From an uncultured Lysobacter sp. (lineage in GTDB: Bacteria > Pseudomonadota > Gammaproteobacteria > Xanthomonadales > Xanthomonadaceae), in the NCBI GenBank assembly GCA_946479915.1, contig CAMLHR010000024.1:1-10093 (forward strand): 10,093 nt of DNA, given 5' to 3'. Shown here one piece after another: positions 1 to 7,428 of the stretch. A program made the position numbers and the translations under genes. The notes beneath the pieces are model-generated. The model did no database searches and was not told where the DNA came from. It worked only from the letters and a program-made list of their open reading frames with translations. The stretch's first letter is position 1. Every line of letters starts with the position of its first letter.

Positions 1-34
1 CGCGCAAAGGTGCTGAATACGCGCGTGTTTCACC

Positions 35-108
35 CACCGCATACCGGTGCGTGGCGACGATGATCCAGCCGGCCACGCGCCGGCCCCCCACACCAGGAGA
101 GAACCGAA
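35..108 (+). promoter_or_regulatory. Leader of the glycine-zipper gene: two small hairpins and a strong ribosome-binding site
   Basis: The ribosome-binding site AGGAG lies at 95-99, nine bases before the ATG at 109, and fixes that start. Upstream are two short inverted repeats. CACCG/CGGTG (35-39 and 45-49) encloses a five-base loop, and GCCGGC/GCCGGC (68-73 and 79-84) encloses the loop CACGC. The second would form in the untranslated leader if transcription starts upstream of it. I could not identify a convincing -35/-10 pair in the first 108 bases, so the promoter position is unknown. Short GC palindromes are common by chance in DNA this GC-rich, so only the ribosome-binding site is well supported. 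Confidence 0.45.
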
Positions 109-570
109 ATGAGCGACGTGAAGAAGGACCACAGCATTGGCGAAGGCACCGGCGCGGTCGCCGGTTCCGTGACGGGCGCGGCCGTGGGTTCGGTCGCCGG
201 ACCGGTGGGCACCGTGGTGGGCGCGGTGGTGGGCGGCGTGGTCGGCGCGAAGGCCGGCGACTCGATCGCCGAGGCGGTCAACCCGACGGACTACAACGAC
301 CACTTCGAGCGCAGCTACCGCGACCGCCCGTACTACAACGCCAGCCGCGAGTGGAACGACTACCAGCCGGCGTACCAGTATGGCTACGACACCTACGGCC
401 AGTACCGCGGCCAGCGGTTCGAGGACGTGGAGCCGCAGCTGGAGCGCAACTGGACCAGCGCGCGCAACGATTCGCGCCTGGAATGGAACGAGGCGCGTGG
501 TGCGGTGCGCGACGGCTGGCACCACATCGAGCGTGCGCTGCCGGGTGACGCGGACCGCGACGGCCGCTGA
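109..570 (+). CDS. Glycine-zipper domain protein (hypothetical, probably membrane-associated)
   Basis: This 153-residue protein has no cleavable signal peptide. Residues 11-53 are almost entirely Gly, Ala and Val with regularly spaced glycines (GAVAGSVTGAAVGSVAGPVG and following). This is the glycine-zipper pattern that lets helices pack closely in membranes or oligomers. Residues 60-105 are rich in Tyr, Asp and Arg (YNDHFERSYRDRPYYN). The C-terminal third (about 103-145) has evenly spaced aromatic and acidic residues: FEDVEPQLERNW, then LEWNEARGAVRDGWHHIERA. Similar W/E/AVR-type tails occur in small proteins often described as general-stress or glycine-zipper proteins, but I cannot give a biochemical role. 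The gene appears monocistronic: strong AGGAG site, and a terminator hairpin 24 bases after its stop. A second, Arg-rich reading frame over the same bases is a GC-bias shadow. Confidence 0.85.
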   Translation: MSDVKKDHSIGEGTGAVAGSVTGAAVGSVAGPVGTVVGAVVGGVVGAKAGDSIAEAVNPTDYNDHFERSYRDRPYYNASREWNDYQPAYQYGYDTYGQYRGQRFEDVEPQLERNWTSARNDSRLEWNEARGAVRDGWHHIERALPGDADRDGR

Positions 571-593
571 GTCCTGCCGCGATCCACTGAAAC

Positions 594-621
594 GAAACGG
601 GCCGCGCGAGCGGCCCGTTTC
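594..621. terminator. Bidirectional rho-independent terminator between convergent genes
   Basis: A perfect 12-base-pair stem, GAAACGGGCCGC (594-605) against GCGGCCCGTTTC (610-621), is closed by the loop GCGA (606-609), a GNRA-type tetraloop when read on the plus strand. The A/T bases at the stem ends supply T-rich stretches on both sides: TTTCTTC after the stem on the plus strand, and TTTCGTTTC on the minus strand. It lies between the stop of the glycine-zipper gene and the stop of phhA and can serve both. Confidence 0.88.
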
Positions 622-644
622 TTCATGCGTGTGCTTCGTGCGCC

Positions 645-1535
645 TCAGAAGTCCGGGTCGTCCGGCCAGCCCTCGCCCGTGCCGCGATGGATCACCTCGT
701 CGGTGTCGAGCACGTTGCCGGCCGGGACCGACGGCTGGTTCGCCAGCCGCTTGTAGATCGGCGCGAAGTCCGGCTCCGTCGCCGCCATCAGCTGTTCGAA
801 GCTGTCGATCACGAAGTACGTCTTCTGGTACGTGTCGATGCGGTAGCGGGTGCGCATGATCCGCTCGAGGTCGAAGCCGATGCGGTTGGGCGCATCGCTC
901 TCCAGGCAGTGGATGGATTCGCCCTTGCTCGACACGATTCCGCTGCCGTAGATGCGCAGCCCGTCGCCCTGGCGGATCAGCCCGAACTCCACGGTGTACC
1001 AGTACAGGCGCGTGAGGTGGACCAGCGCGTCCTCGCCGATGCCGTGCGCCTTGACGCCGCCCAGCCCGTAGGCCTGCATGTAGTCGGCGAACACCGGGTT
1101 CATCAGCAGCGGCACGTGGCCGAACAGGTCGTGGAACAGGTCCGGCTCGCTGAGGTAATCGAGCTGCTCGGGCTTGCGGATCCACCAGGTGACCGGGAAG
1201 CGGCGGTTGGCCAGGTGGTCGAAGAACACCAGTTCGGGCAGCAGGCCCTCGACGCCGACGAGTTCCCAGCCGGTCGCCGCGCGCAGCACCTGGTTGAGGT
1301 CCTCGAACTTCGGGATCTCGTCGGGCGTCATGCCCATCGCGTCCTGCGCCTGCAGGAACTCGTCGCTCGCGCGGCCGACCAGGACTTCGCGCTGGCGGCG
1401 GAACAGCGTGGCCCACACCTGGTGGTCGGACGGCGTGTACGACGCCCACGGCTGCTCGACGACGGACGTCGTGTAGACCGGCACGTAGCCCTTGTCGGTC
1501 TGCTGGTGCTCGACCCGGCGCGGTTCGTTGCTCAT
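645..1535 (-). CDS. phhA: Phenylalanine 4-monooxygenase (phenylalanine hydroxylase)
   Basis: This 296-residue enzyme has the size of the single-domain bacterial phenylalanine hydroxylases, without the animal regulatory domain. The family hydroxylates L-phenylalanine to tyrosine using O2, a tetrahydropterin and non-haem iron in the cytoplasm. The iron ligands are clear: His135 and His140 in FHDLFGHVP and Glu183 in YWYTVEFGLI. Other family blocks are GWELVGVEGLLP (89-100), FFDHLANRRFPVTWWIR (104-120), GSGIVSSKGE (197-206) and the TYFVIDSFEQL stretch (239-249). The pterin-recycling gene phhB, often paired with phhA, is not in the window. The gene is last of four closely packed minus-strand genes, 25 bases after the M28 peptidase gene, and ends before the hairpin at 594-621. 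No strong Shine-Dalgarno precedes ATG 1535. I keep it because MSNEPRRVEHQQTDKGYVPVY matches the usual N-terminal style of the family. Confidence 0.96.
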   Translation of the reverse strand: MSNEPRRVEHQQTDKGYVPVYTTSVVEQPWASYTPSDHQVWATLFRRQREVLVGRASDEFLQAQDAMGMTPDEIPKFEDLNQVLRAATGWELVGVEGLLPELVFFDHLANRRFPVTWWIRKPEQLDYLSEPDLFHDLFGHVPLLMNPVFADYMQAYGLGGVKAHGIGEDALVHLTRLYWYTVEFGLIRQGDGLRIYGSGIVSSKGESIHCLESDAPNRIGFDLERIMRTRYRIDTYQKTYFVIDSFEQLMAATEPDFAPIYKRLANQPSVPAGNVLDTDEVIHRGTGEGWPDDPDF

Positions 1536-1560
1536 GCCCGGGATGTTACGCCGAACCCGT

Positions 1561-3279
1561 TCAGGGCGCCGTTGCGGCGCCGAACCGGTCGCCGAAGAAG
1601 TCGTCGTCGTTCCAGCGGGGGGCCGCTTCGGCGGCGCCGACCAGCTGGCCGATGCGCGCGTTCAGCCTGGCGAGCCGGGCGGCGTCGGCGTACTGGATCG
1701 GCTGGTCCGCGTCGTCGCAGGGCTGGTGGTAGCAGGTGCGCAGGAACTCGCGCAGCGCCAGCTGCGGCGCGGTCGTCGCGTCGGCGACCTTGCCGGCGCT
1801 CGAGGCCGCGGCCAGCACGCCGCCATCGAGGTACACCGCCGGGATGCCGGCGCGGATGAAGGCGTACTGGTCGCTGCGCACGAATACGACTTCCTCCGGG
1901 AACGGGTCCGGCGACAGGACGATGCCCAGCTCGTCGGCGGCGCGTTGGACCACGCCCTGGAGCGAGGAATGCTCGACGCCGATCGGCACCGCGTCCCGGC
2001 TGGGCGCGAGCAGCACCGGCATGTCCATGTTGACGTTCGCCACCAGCGACCCGCCGGGCGGGAGCGTCGGATGCGCGGCGAACCACTCTGCGCCGAGCAG
2101 CCCCTGTTCCTCCGCGGTGAGCGCGACGAACAGCAACGGCCGGCCGGGCGGCACGTCCGCCGATGCCAGCGCGCGCGCGGCCTCGAGCATGATCGACACG
2201 CCCAGCGCGTTGTCGAGCGCGCCGTTGTAGATCGCGTCCCCGTCCACCGGCGCGCCGATGCCGACGTGGTCCAGGTGCGCGGTGTACACGACGTGCTCGC
2301 CCGACGCGGCGCGGCCCGCCAGGGCGGCGCCCGGCAGGCGCGCGACGACGTTGCGGCTGTCCACCGGCGCGATGGTCGTGCGTCCGGCCATCACGACGGT
2401 GCCCGGCAGGGCGAAGGCCTCGGCATCGCCCGCGAGCACGGCGGCGTGCAGTTGCGCCGCCGTCCGGCCCGTGCCCGCGAACAGGGCGTCCGCCGCGGCC
2501 GCGCTGACCGACGCCACGGCGCGCAGCCCCGGCTCCGTGCCGAGTGGCGCGCCGTCGGCGCCACGCAGGCGCAGGCCGGGCTTGTCCCAGTTGGCCGCCG
2601 AGCGCGCCCAGGGCGAGCGGACCTCGTCCTCCGCGCTGTTGACCCACAACACCCCGACCGCGCCGCGTTCGGCCAGCACGTGGAGCTTCTGCCGGCGCGA
2701 ACTGTGGAATGCGCGGCGGTCGTTGTCGAAGTGCGCCGGCGCGCCATGGAACACGACGGCGACCTTGCCGGCGAGGTCGACGCCATCGAGGTCGTCATGC
2801 CCCAGTTCCGGCGCATGCACGGCCTGCCCGACGAACACCGCCGGTGCCTCGAGGTGGTGTTCGGGCGAATCGAAGTCCAGCGCCGGAAGGAACTGGGTGC
2901 GGAATTCCAGCTCGCGGGTCGTGCCGTCGCGCACGACCGCCAGCCGCGCGCCCTCGGCCTGGCGCGTCGCACGCAGGAACGGCACCCGCTGGAACCAGCT
3001 GCCGTCGTCGCCCGCGGGTTCCAGGCCGGGCACCTGCGCGAAGCGTTCGGCAACGTAGGCGGAGGCGCGGCGGTAGCCGCGCGTGCCGGTCTCGCGGCCT
3101 TCCATCGCGTCGTTGGCCAGGTGGCGCACGTCGGCTTCGATGCGCACGGCGGCGATCGGGTCGGCATGGGCGAGCGCGACCTCCGGATCGGGGACGGCGT
3201 CGCGCGTGCAGCCGGCGAGCAGGAGGCCGGACGCGGCCAGCGCAAGGAGGGCGTGCGCGAAGCGGGCGCGTTGCGGCAT
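1561..3279 (-). CDS. M28-family zinc metallopeptidase, lipoprotein (aminopeptidase-like)
   Basis: This 572-residue protein starts with a lipoprotein signal: MPQRARF, a hydrophobic run, and lipobox LLAGC with lipidated Cys24. A protease-associated (PA) type insert seems to occupy roughly 140-295. The catalytic M28 domain follows, with all expected metal and catalytic positions visible: His335 (AHLDHVG), Asp356 (YNGALDNALG), Glu390-Glu391 (TAEEQGLLGAEWF), Asp419 (NVNMDMP) and His518 (CYHQPCDD). It should be a di-zinc exopeptidase anchored in the cell envelope. Its exact substrate is not evident. Cys516 and Cys521 flank the last metal ligand and could form a disulfide. I chose the start at 3279 because it gives a complete lipoprotein signal. 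The open frame continues far upstream without a stop, but there it only shadows the next gene. The gene lies 41 bases after the BNR lipoprotein gene and 25 before phhA. Confidence 0.93.
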   Translation of the reverse strand: MPQRARFAHALLALAASGLLLAGCTRDAVPDPEVALAHADPIAAVRIEADVRHLANDAMEGRETGTRGYRRASAYVAERFAQVPGLEPAGDDGSWFQRVPFLRATRQAEGARLAVVRDGTTRELEFRTQFLPALDFDSPEHHLEAPAVFVGQAVHAPELGHDDLDGVDLAGKVAVVFHGAPAHFDNDRRAFHSSRRQKLHVLAERGAVGVLWVNSAEDEVRSPWARSAANWDKPGLRLRGADGAPLGTEPGLRAVASVSAAAADALFAGTGRTAAQLHAAVLAGDAEAFALPGTVVMAGRTTIAPVDSRNVVARLPGAALAGRAASGEHVVYTAHLDHVGIGAPVDGDAIYNGALDNALGVSIMLEAARALASADVPPGRPLLFVALTAEEQGLLGAEWFAAHPTLPPGGSLVANVNMDMPVLLAPSRDAVPIGVEHSSLQGVVQRAADELGIVLSPDPFPEEVVFVRSDQYAFIRAGIPAVYLDGGVLAAASSAGKVADATTAPQLALREFLRTCYHQPCDDADQPIQYADAARLARLNARIGQLVGAAEAAPRWNDDDFFGDRFGAATAP

Positions 3280-3281
3280 GG

Positions 3282-3317
3282 CGGGATCCCCGTGCGCCGC
3301 GACAGCGCGGCATCCCG
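3282..3317 (-). promoter_or_regulatory. Intercistronic stem-loop before the M28 peptidase gene
   Basis: Nearly the whole gap between the BNR gene stop (3321) and the peptidase start (3279) folds on itself. An outer stem CGGGAT/ATCCCG (3282-3287 with 3312-3317) stacks on an inner stem GCCGCG/CGCGGC (3296-3301 with 3306-3311) with loop ACAG, leaving an eight-base bulge at 3288-3295. In the mRNA the only Shine-Dalgarno-like bases for the peptidase gene (GGGGA, about 3287-3291) fall in that bulge and the adjoining stem. No T-run follows, so it is not a simple terminator. It could tune translation or mRNA stability between the two genes. That role is inference; the pairing is seen. Confidence 0.45.
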
Positions 3318-3320
3318 AGT

Positions 3321-4622
3321 CTAGCCGTCGTGGTCGCCGGCCTCCCGTGCCGATCGGACCACGGCGCCGCGCAGGCGTGGCACGCCCTCGACGATGTCCG
3401 TCCATGCCAGGTAGGCGCGCGCGTCCGCCAGCACCAGTTGCGGCATTCCCGTGGCGCGGCCACGGCCCGCGAGGACCGCCACGTCCGTCGCGCGCGTGCC
3501 GCCCGTTCCGTCCATGGCGTGGCGCTCGAGGCGCAGGACCTGCCCGGACGCATCTTCCCGGAGCCAGGCCACCCAGGCCCGGCCGTCCGCCAGCGCGACG
3601 TCCGCGCGCCCGAGCAGCGCGTCGCCGCGGTCGAGTTCCACCGGCGCGGCGAACGTCCGGCCGCCATCGCGGCTGCCTGCCAGCCGCAGGGTCGGCGTCC
3701 CGCCCGCGCCGGTGTACCAGGCGACGACGAGCGCTTCGCCATCCGCGGCGATGGCCGGCCCGTTGACGGGACAGGCGGGCATCTCCCAACCGTCCGCGTG
3801 CACGATGCGTGGCGCCGACCATCGGTCGTCCTCGAGCCTGGCCACGGCGATGTCGCGGATCTCGCCCGGGGTGCGGTCGCGGTAGGCGAGCACCGGGCGG
3901 CCCCCGGCCAGCGCGATGTCGGTCTGGCAGCAGTCGCAGGTGGACGCGTCCAGCCGCGCCTCGCCGCTGCGCGAGAGCGCCGCATCGAAGGTCGCCGCGC
4001 GCAGCGTCATCATCCCGCCGCCGCCATGGCCATCGTGGGCGTCGTGGCCGCCCCCCGTGGCGCGCCCGTCCAGCCAGGCGACGCCGATCCGGTCGTCGCC
4101 CGCGGGCCACAGCGACGCGAAGCCGTGTTCGGTCGGCGTCCCGTCGTCGTTGACCGTCACCGGCGCCGCCCAGGTCGCGCCGCCGTCGGCGGAACGCGAG
4201 AGGACGACGTCGTAGGCATACGGCGACGCGCCGGACCTGCGCAGCCAGTGCGCCCACAGCGCGCCGTCCGCGGTCGCGACGATGTGCGGCGTGTCGGCCC
4301 AGTTCACGAACCAGTCGCTGCCGCGCGCGATCGTGCGTGGCGTCGACCAGCCGCGCGCGTCGTGGCGCGCGAAGCGGAGCGCGTGGCCGTCGGCGTCCGG
4401 CTCGATCCAGGACAGCAGCAGCGTGCCGTCGGGCGCGGCGACGAGGTTCGGTTGCGCGGCGCCGTCGGGTGCGGGCAGGCGCCAGCGCGCGACGTGGAGC
4501 GCGGGATCGGCGGCATCGGCGACACGGGCGGGGCTGGGCACGGCGTCGGGACGCGCGTCGTCGCAGCCCGCGGGCAGGACGGCCGCCAGGACCAGGAGGA
4601 ACAGCCCCATCGTGGATCGCAT
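3321..4622 (-). CDS. BNR-repeat / sialidase-fold lipoprotein with conserved-looking Cys cluster
   Basis: This 433-residue protein begins with a lipoprotein-type signal (MRSTMGLFLLVLAAVLPAGC, lipid Cys20). Two Asp-box (BNR) motifs, SADGGATW (144-151) and SRDGGRTF (317-324), plus repeated tryptophan-bearing strands such as LLSWIEP, LWAHWLR, GVAWLDG, VVAWYTG and WVAWLRE, indicate a beta-propeller of the sialidase superfamily. Automatic pipelines usually name such proteins exo-alpha-sialidase. I doubt that activity, because I see no clear sialidase FRIP motif and cannot place the arginine triad. Instead there is STCDCCQTD (Cys229, 231, 232), YRDRTPGEIRDI (247-258) and MPACPVNGP (Cys284), plus a His/Gly insert GGHDAHDGHGGGGMM (191-205). 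These suggest disulfides or metal binding outside the cytoplasm. The gene follows mnmG by 51 bases and precedes the peptidase gene by 41. No strong Shine-Dalgarno is visible. A start four codons later (Met5) is also possible. Confidence 0.88.
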   Translation of the reverse strand: MRSTMGLFLLVLAAVLPAGCDDARPDAVPSPARVADAADPALHVARWRLPAPDGAAQPNLVAAPDGTLLLSWIEPDADGHALRFARHDARGWSTPRTIARGSDWFVNWADTPHIVATADGALWAHWLRRSGASPYAYDVVLSRSADGGATWAAPVTVNDDGTPTEHGFASLWPAGDDRIGVAWLDGRATGGGHDAHDGHGGGGMMTLRAATFDAALSRSGEARLDASTCDCCQTDIALAGGRPVLAYRDRTPGEIRDIAVARLEDDRWSAPRIVHADGWEMPACPVNGPAIAADGEALVVAWYTGAGGTPTLRLAGSRDGGRTFAAPVELDRGDALLGRADVALADGRAWVAWLREDASGQVLRLERHAMDGTGGTRATDVAVLAGRGRATGMPQLVLADARAYLAWTDIVEGVPRLRGAVVRSAREAGDHDG

Positions 4623-4673
4623 CGGGGCAGCCTAGCGCGAAACGCCGGCGGCCCCGGGGCGGGGGGTGTGGAA

Positions 4674-6584
<1,911 letters not shown>

Positions 6585-6616
6585 GGGTGGGGGGGGCTTG
6601 GGACCGGAAAATTCTA
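6585..6616 (-). promoter_or_regulatory. mnmG leader: -10-like box and C-rich tract with no Shine-Dalgarno
   Basis: On the minus strand a good -10 candidate, TAGAAT (6616 to 6611), lies in an otherwise GC-dominated spacer. I see no matching -35 at standard distance. Transcription from it would leave a leader of only about 20 bases. The last 16 bases before the ATG include an unbroken run of eight C (6587-6594) and contain no purine-rich ribosome-binding site. Confidence 0.35.
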
Positions 6617-6631
6617 GCGCCCGGCCGCGGA

Positions 6632-6655
6632 CGGGCCCGGAAACGGGTCCGGAAA
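6632..6655. repeat. Two tandem copies of a 12-base unit
   Basis: CGGGCCCGGAAA (6632-6643) is followed directly by CGGGTCCGGAAA (6644-6655), differing at one base. The repeat lies between the mnmG start and the terminator of the neighbouring lipoprotein gene, partly overlapping the T-rich tail of that terminator as read on the minus strand. Both arms contain short palindromic cores (GGGCCC, TCCGGA). No function is evident. Confidence 0.7.
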
Positions 6656-6682
6656 CGAAAACGGCCGCCCGGGGGCGGCCGT
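6651..6682 (-). terminator. Rho-independent terminator of the Tyr/Gly-rich lipoprotein gene
   Basis: Read on the minus strand, a nine-base-pair stem ACGGCCGCC/GGCGGCCGT (6682-6674 with 6669-6661) with a four-base loop is followed directly by TTTTCGTTTCC. It begins 25 bases after the stop of the gene at 6708-7322. It should insulate mnmG from transcription of that gene, supporting a separate promoter for mnmG. Confidence 0.88.
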
Positions 6683-6707
6683 CGTCGTGGCGTGCCTGGC
6701 GGCGTGC

Positions 6708-7322
6708 CTAGCGCTCGCGGTCTTCCATCGCGCGCTGCACCCGCTCCATGCGCGATCCGCCGGAATCGGCGCGCGGACGCGGCGGCGTGGACGGACGCTG
6801 GACGCGGGGTCGCTCGACCCGCGGCGGCGAGACGCGCGGCGGCTGCGTCGGGCGGTCCACCCGCGGCATGCGCGGTTCGGAATCGATCGGCGGACGCACC
6901 CCACCGACGTCGCGCAGGCGGTCGAGGTCGCGCCACGGCGGCGCGCCCTGGTCGCCACCACCACCGCCGCCCGTGCCCGGATCCGGGTCGGGACCCGGAT
7001 ACACGATGATCGGCGGATGGCCCGGCCAGCCGCGGTAGTAGTAGGGCCAGCCGTAGCCGTACCCGCCGTACCCACCGTACCCGCCGTAGAACGAACCGTA
7101 GTAGGGATAGCCGTAGCGCATGCCGAAGCTCCAGCCGCTGCGCCCGTAGTACGGATAGCCGTAGCCGTAGTAGCCGTGGTGGCGGTATTCGACGGACGGC
7201 TGGCCATAGTAGTAGTCGCCGCCGTAGCCACCGCGGTACTGGTAGCCATCCGTGATGCAGCCGGCCAGCAGCAGCACCAGCGCGACCGGCGCGGCGAGCT
7301 TCAGGATTCGGATCGGCTTCAT
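6708..7322 (-). CDS. Tyr/Gly-rich, Pro/Arg-tailed lipoprotein of unknown function
   Basis: I start this 204-residue protein at ATG 7322. AGGGGAGAG sits just upstream at a suitable distance, and the protein then opens with a clean lipoprotein signal, MKPIRILKLAAPVALVLLLAGC (lipid Cys22). A start 13 codons earlier would place non-signal residues in front. The mature protein is low complexity. Residues 28-100 are dominated by Tyr and Gly (YYGYGYPYYG, YGGYGGYGGYGYGWPYYYRGWPG). Then come PGPDPDPG and a run of six Gly, and residues 140-185 are Pro/Arg-rich (PPRVSPPRVERPRVQRPSTPPRP). It ends in a small charged helix-like tail, RMERVQRAMEDRER. It is probably attached to the outer membrane. I recognise the style from Xanthomonadaceae lipoproteins but know no function. 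It has its own terminator and a divergent neighbour, so it is likely monocistronic. Confidence 0.86.
   Translation of the reverse strand: MKPIRILKLAAPVALVLLLAGCITDGYQYRGGYGGDYYYGQPSVEYRHHGYYGYGYPYYGRSGWSFGMRYGYPYYGSFYGGYGGYGGYGYGWPYYYRGWPGHPPIIVYPGPDPDPGTGGGGGGDQGAPPWRDLDRLRDVGGVRPPIDSEPRMPRVDRPTQPPRVSPPRVERPRVQRPSTPPRPRADSGGSRMERVQRAMEDRER
7057..7083. repeat. Three tandem 9-base units inside the lipoprotein gene
   Basis: The units CCGTACCCG, CCGTACCCA and CCGTACCCG follow one another, then a partial CCGTA. On the coding (minus) strand they encode repeated Gly-Gly-Tyr. The unit is a multiple of three, so slippage would lengthen or shorten the Tyr/Gly region without breaking the frame. Confidence 0.8.
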
Positions 7323-7424
7323 TCGCTCTCCCCTGTTCATCGACGTGTTCAACGACGTCACTTTCGACGCAGCGCATTGAATCCGTGCTTAATTCTGCGT
7401 GACGGCCATTATGGAACCTGAACC
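7323..7424. promoter_or_regulatory. Divergent spacer between the lipoprotein and PLP-enzyme genes
   Basis: This 102-base gap must hold the start signals of both divergent genes. Bases 7375-7415 are clearly more AT-rich than the surroundings (for example TTGAATCC and GCTTAATTCTGC). On the minus strand CATAAT (7413 to 7408) resembles a -10 box and would give the lipoprotein gene a leader of roughly 80 bases. On the plus strand TTGAAT (7377-7382) resembles a -35, but no -10 lies at standard spacing. The hexamer CGACGT occurs twice (7341-7346 and 7353-7358). The lipoprotein ribosome-binding site AGGGGAG is at about 7326-7333. Exact promoters are unproven. Confidence 0.4.
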
Positions 7425-7428
7425 GTGA
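7411..7428 (+). other. Five-codon mini-ORF overlapping the start of the PLP-enzyme gene
   Basis: ATG at 7411 opens Met-Glu-Pro-Glu-Pro and stops at TGA 7426-7428, sharing the bases GTGA with the GTG start of the PLP-enzyme gene. It has no clear ribosome-binding site. It could be a leader peptide that couples translation into the main gene, or chance. Confidence 0.2.

Noticed and set aside
1532..2647. A second long minus-strand frame over the peptidase gene and a plus-strand frame at 1492-3324
   Set aside because: Both are compositional shadows; the frame with the zinc-ligand motifs is the real one.
4640..4665. GC-rich palindromic bases between mnmG and the BNR gene as a terminator
   Set aside because: Short GC pairing such as GCCCCGGGGC is present, but no convincing stem with a T-run follows it, so read-through is more likely.
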